Source: Asterias rubens (taxonomy: Eukaryota; Echinodermata; Asteroidea; Forcipulatida; Asteriidae). From it: 64,000 nucleotides of DNA. Shown in pieces: positions 62,801 to 64,000 of this stretch (its first letter is position 1; each line of letters opens with the position of its first letter). The notes under the pieces were generated by a model. The model was given only the letters and a program-made list of their open reading frames with translations. It did no database searches and was not told where the DNA came from. Both the position numbers and the translations under genes were made by a program. The stretch spans positions 4,503,214 through 4,567,213 of the forward strand of contig NC_047080.1 in the NCBI RefSeq assembly GCF_902459465.1, in the 5' to 3' direction.

Positions 62801-63596
62801 TCGAAAACTATGGCACTTCAGAGGGAGCCGTTTCTCACAATGTTTTATACCATCAGCCTCTCCCCATTACTCGTCACCAAGAAAGGTTTTATGCTTATAA
62901 TTATTTTGAGTAATTACCAATAGTGTCCACTGCCTTTAAATTAGAATTCCTCAGACAAAGAGACAGTTGCTACAATGTATGTCACATAATTAGGAGCAAT
63001 ATTTTGTAGGGTTACGTCAGAAATGGTGAACAGCTATATGTCACAATGGTACTAGGGTTTGCTCATCTGGAGGTTGCAAAGGCTTGCCCCTAACCATTTG
63101 ACTCAGCAACTGTCTGAGGAATTCAAATGTAAGCGGTACATTGCGACTTAGCAAGTCATTGGACTAGACATTATTCTAATTTAATTCTAAAAACGACTCA
63201 TTATCATATGTAGACCAACGCTTTTCGAAAGTTATTTTATAATCTTGACTTCTTTCAGTATCTTTTTTTCCGTTTTATCACTTTCTCAACCAGAGTTTAA
63301 CCCCTGAGATATTGACCTCTGACCTTCACAATGAATCAGCGAGCCTGTTTGTGATTGGTCAGTTCTTTTGCCACACATGCGAGGTGATCAGTGTACTACC
63401 AACACATGAACTGAAGGAACAAGTTTTCGTCTTGACATTGCAGTTCATGTCACATCTGGAGGAAATGATGAATCATTCAAAAGATGTAAATCAAGAGTGG
63501 ACTAATCAGAAGGCACTATTGGAACTTGTAGCCAATCAGAAGCTAGCAGGGGAGCAGAAGAAAACACTTCTTCAAAAGATCACCAATATATCATAA
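53861..63596 (+). CDS. Unidentified helix-rich protein, 14 coding exons, 1115 aa
   Basis: Exons 53861-54295, 54831-55830, 56221-56317, 56440-56521, 56830-57012, 57318-57425, 58061-58213, 58926-59295, 59978-60099, 60859-60937, 61260-61342, 61692-61890, 62077-62210 and 63294-63596 join in frame from MMHFEAEIALLQ to KTLLQKITNIS and a TAA. The product is rich in Leu, Cys and amphipathic helices throughout (for example VFQALSCVAIQS, LTALKLLKELLNIRD, LSLSQLLLSVMQLL), which suggests an ARM/HEAT-like solenoid. No signal peptide, membrane segment or catalytic motif is seen, and a Lys-rich patch occurs near residue 75. Consistent splice phases across 14 exons argue strongly that it is real. I do not recognise the family. 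Size and texture recall solenoid proteins such as MEI1 or FIRRM, but no motif match was made. The head-to-head AXDND1-like gene may hint at germline or ciliary expression (inference). Intron 8 holds a tandem array of the exon 8 end. Confidence 0.78.
57575..58019 (+). mobile_element. tRNA-like relic and diverged family A-like element
   Basis: 57575-57640 reads as an inverted tRNA-like T-arm (GGATTCGGACCCACAACC). It is followed at 57641 by TTAAAGGGACGGTACACGTT ... AATGTGTACCTTTAA. The body keeps the family A words AACAAGCCTGTAAAAATTTG and CACAATGTTTTATACTATCA but the termini differ, so it is a sister subfamily. Confidence 0.65.
58446..58838. mobile_element. Foldback element family E, copy 2
   Basis: TTTAAAGGAACACGTTGCCT is matched exactly by the inverse AGGCAACGTGTTCCTTTAAA. 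The arms are over 150 bp around a central CATTTATGGGAGTC. Better preserved than the 17614 copy. Confidence 0.9.
59256..59930 (+). repeat. Tandem array of about 178 bp that includes an exon end and splice donor
   Basis: The first unit starts inside exon 8 (GGAAGGATTGCGAGAATCAT). Units restart near 59431, 59610 and 59791, each with GAATTGC...ATC...GATCAAGGT(A/G)AAGTA and GAGTTATTGACTGGTTATGA. Each copy thus carries the last coding bases and a donor-like GGTAAA/GGTGAA. Later units are closer to each other than to the first. Confidence 0.9.
60540..60685. mobile_element. Foldback element family G, copy 2
   Basis: GGTTTTCAACTAGTGGTTTA pairs with TAAACCACTAGTTGAAAACC. The flanks TGTGTTGAATC and CTCTTCACCACACATTG match the copy at 34808-34930 in reverse, extending the element beyond the palindrome. 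Confidence 0.85.
62556..62939 (+). mobile_element. Foldback MITE family A
   Basis: TTAAAGGCAGTGGACACTAT to the inverted GTGTCCACTGCCTTTAAA, 384 bp, with the GAGACCTC...GAGGTCTT hairpin inside. It is in the last intron of the unidentified gene and is one of the best-preserved termini pairs. Confidence 0.9.
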
Positions 63597-63604
63597 ATAC
63601 ATTT

Positions 63605-63910
63605 TTTGGTTGAACAAAGAAACATCAACTAGTTTGGGACTTGACCCGATGACCTGTACCAACTCTACAAACTGAGCTACATAACATGTATCTAGCCCAC
63701 TGTATGGCGAATTCCCTTTTTTTGTCAATAGCTTTGTTTGGTGGTGCTAGTCAGAAGACATACAACCTAAAACTGCCATGTAGCCAGGGATCACCCCCAA
63801 GTTTATGATACACCATGGGAAGCGGCAGCAGATGCAACTTAAAGTTTCAAATATCAAGTATAAACACAAGGGAAAATGACTGGGTAAATTTTAAAATAAC
63901 TGGGGTTGAT
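63605..63910 (-). mobile_element. SINE family S4, inverted
   Basis: TGGGACTTGACCCGATGACC and CAACTCTACAAACTGAGCTA are the inverse of the tRNA-like head. GGCAATCAGAAGC-type sequence and GGGAAAATGACTGGGTAAAT follow. It starts just after the stop codon of the preceding gene. The rest of the window to 64000 holds nothing recognised. Confidence 0.6.
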
Positions 63911-64000
63911 CGAAGGACAATTTATTTATAATTTGGGTTATAATTTCACCCCAAGTTAATCTTGCATTGTTTACAACACAATCTGACTATAAAAACAATA

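Overview
The window reads as nuclear DNA of an animal. Genes are intron-rich with GT/AG splice sites, the DNA is AT-rich outside exons, and introns and spacers are full of short inverted-repeat elements and tRNA-derived SINEs. Protein similarity and the repeat style (many copies of foldback elements starting GGGCCCAATTTCATAG or AAAGGCAGTGGACACTATTGG) suggest a marine deuterostome invertebrate, most likely an echinoderm. That taxonomic call is inference.

Five protein genes alternate strictly in orientation. (1) 181-1383 (+): intronless-looking RING-H2 protein. (2) 6021-21213 (-): EDEM3, an ER-associated-degradation mannosidase with GH47 and PA domains; 19 exons join in frame to 1246 aa. (3) 21912-29793 (+): a Dok-type PH-PTB docking adaptor of 1227 aa with a very long tail. 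(4) 33743-52817 (-): AXDND1-like axonemal dynein light chain domain protein; 26 exons, 1131 aa. (5) 53861-63596 (+): an unidentified helix-rich protein of 1115 aa in 14 exons. EDEM3 and the adaptor are head-to-head with 698 bp between start codons. AXDND1 and the unknown gene are head-to-head with about 1.04 kb between starts. The pairs 1/2 and 3/4 are tail-to-tail.

No functional linkage between the genes is evident beyond the two shared upstream regions. EDEM3 acts in ER glycoprotein quality control, the adaptor downstream of tyrosine kinases, and AXDND1 in cilia or sperm flagella.

The most notable points are: the adaptor tail carries three YxxM and three YENT motifs plus a recurring basic-Ser motif; EDEM3 ends in a long Gln-rich tail with no KDEL-type signal; the RING has Asp as its eighth ligand, as in RBX1; a tandem array in gene 5 repeatedly duplicates an exon end and its splice donor; and there are at least ten families of foldback elements, including one nested insertion and one pair placed symmetrically around the EDEM3/adaptor promoter. 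Exon joins were derived by hand from reading frame, splice signals and homology. UTRs and transcription starts are not determined.
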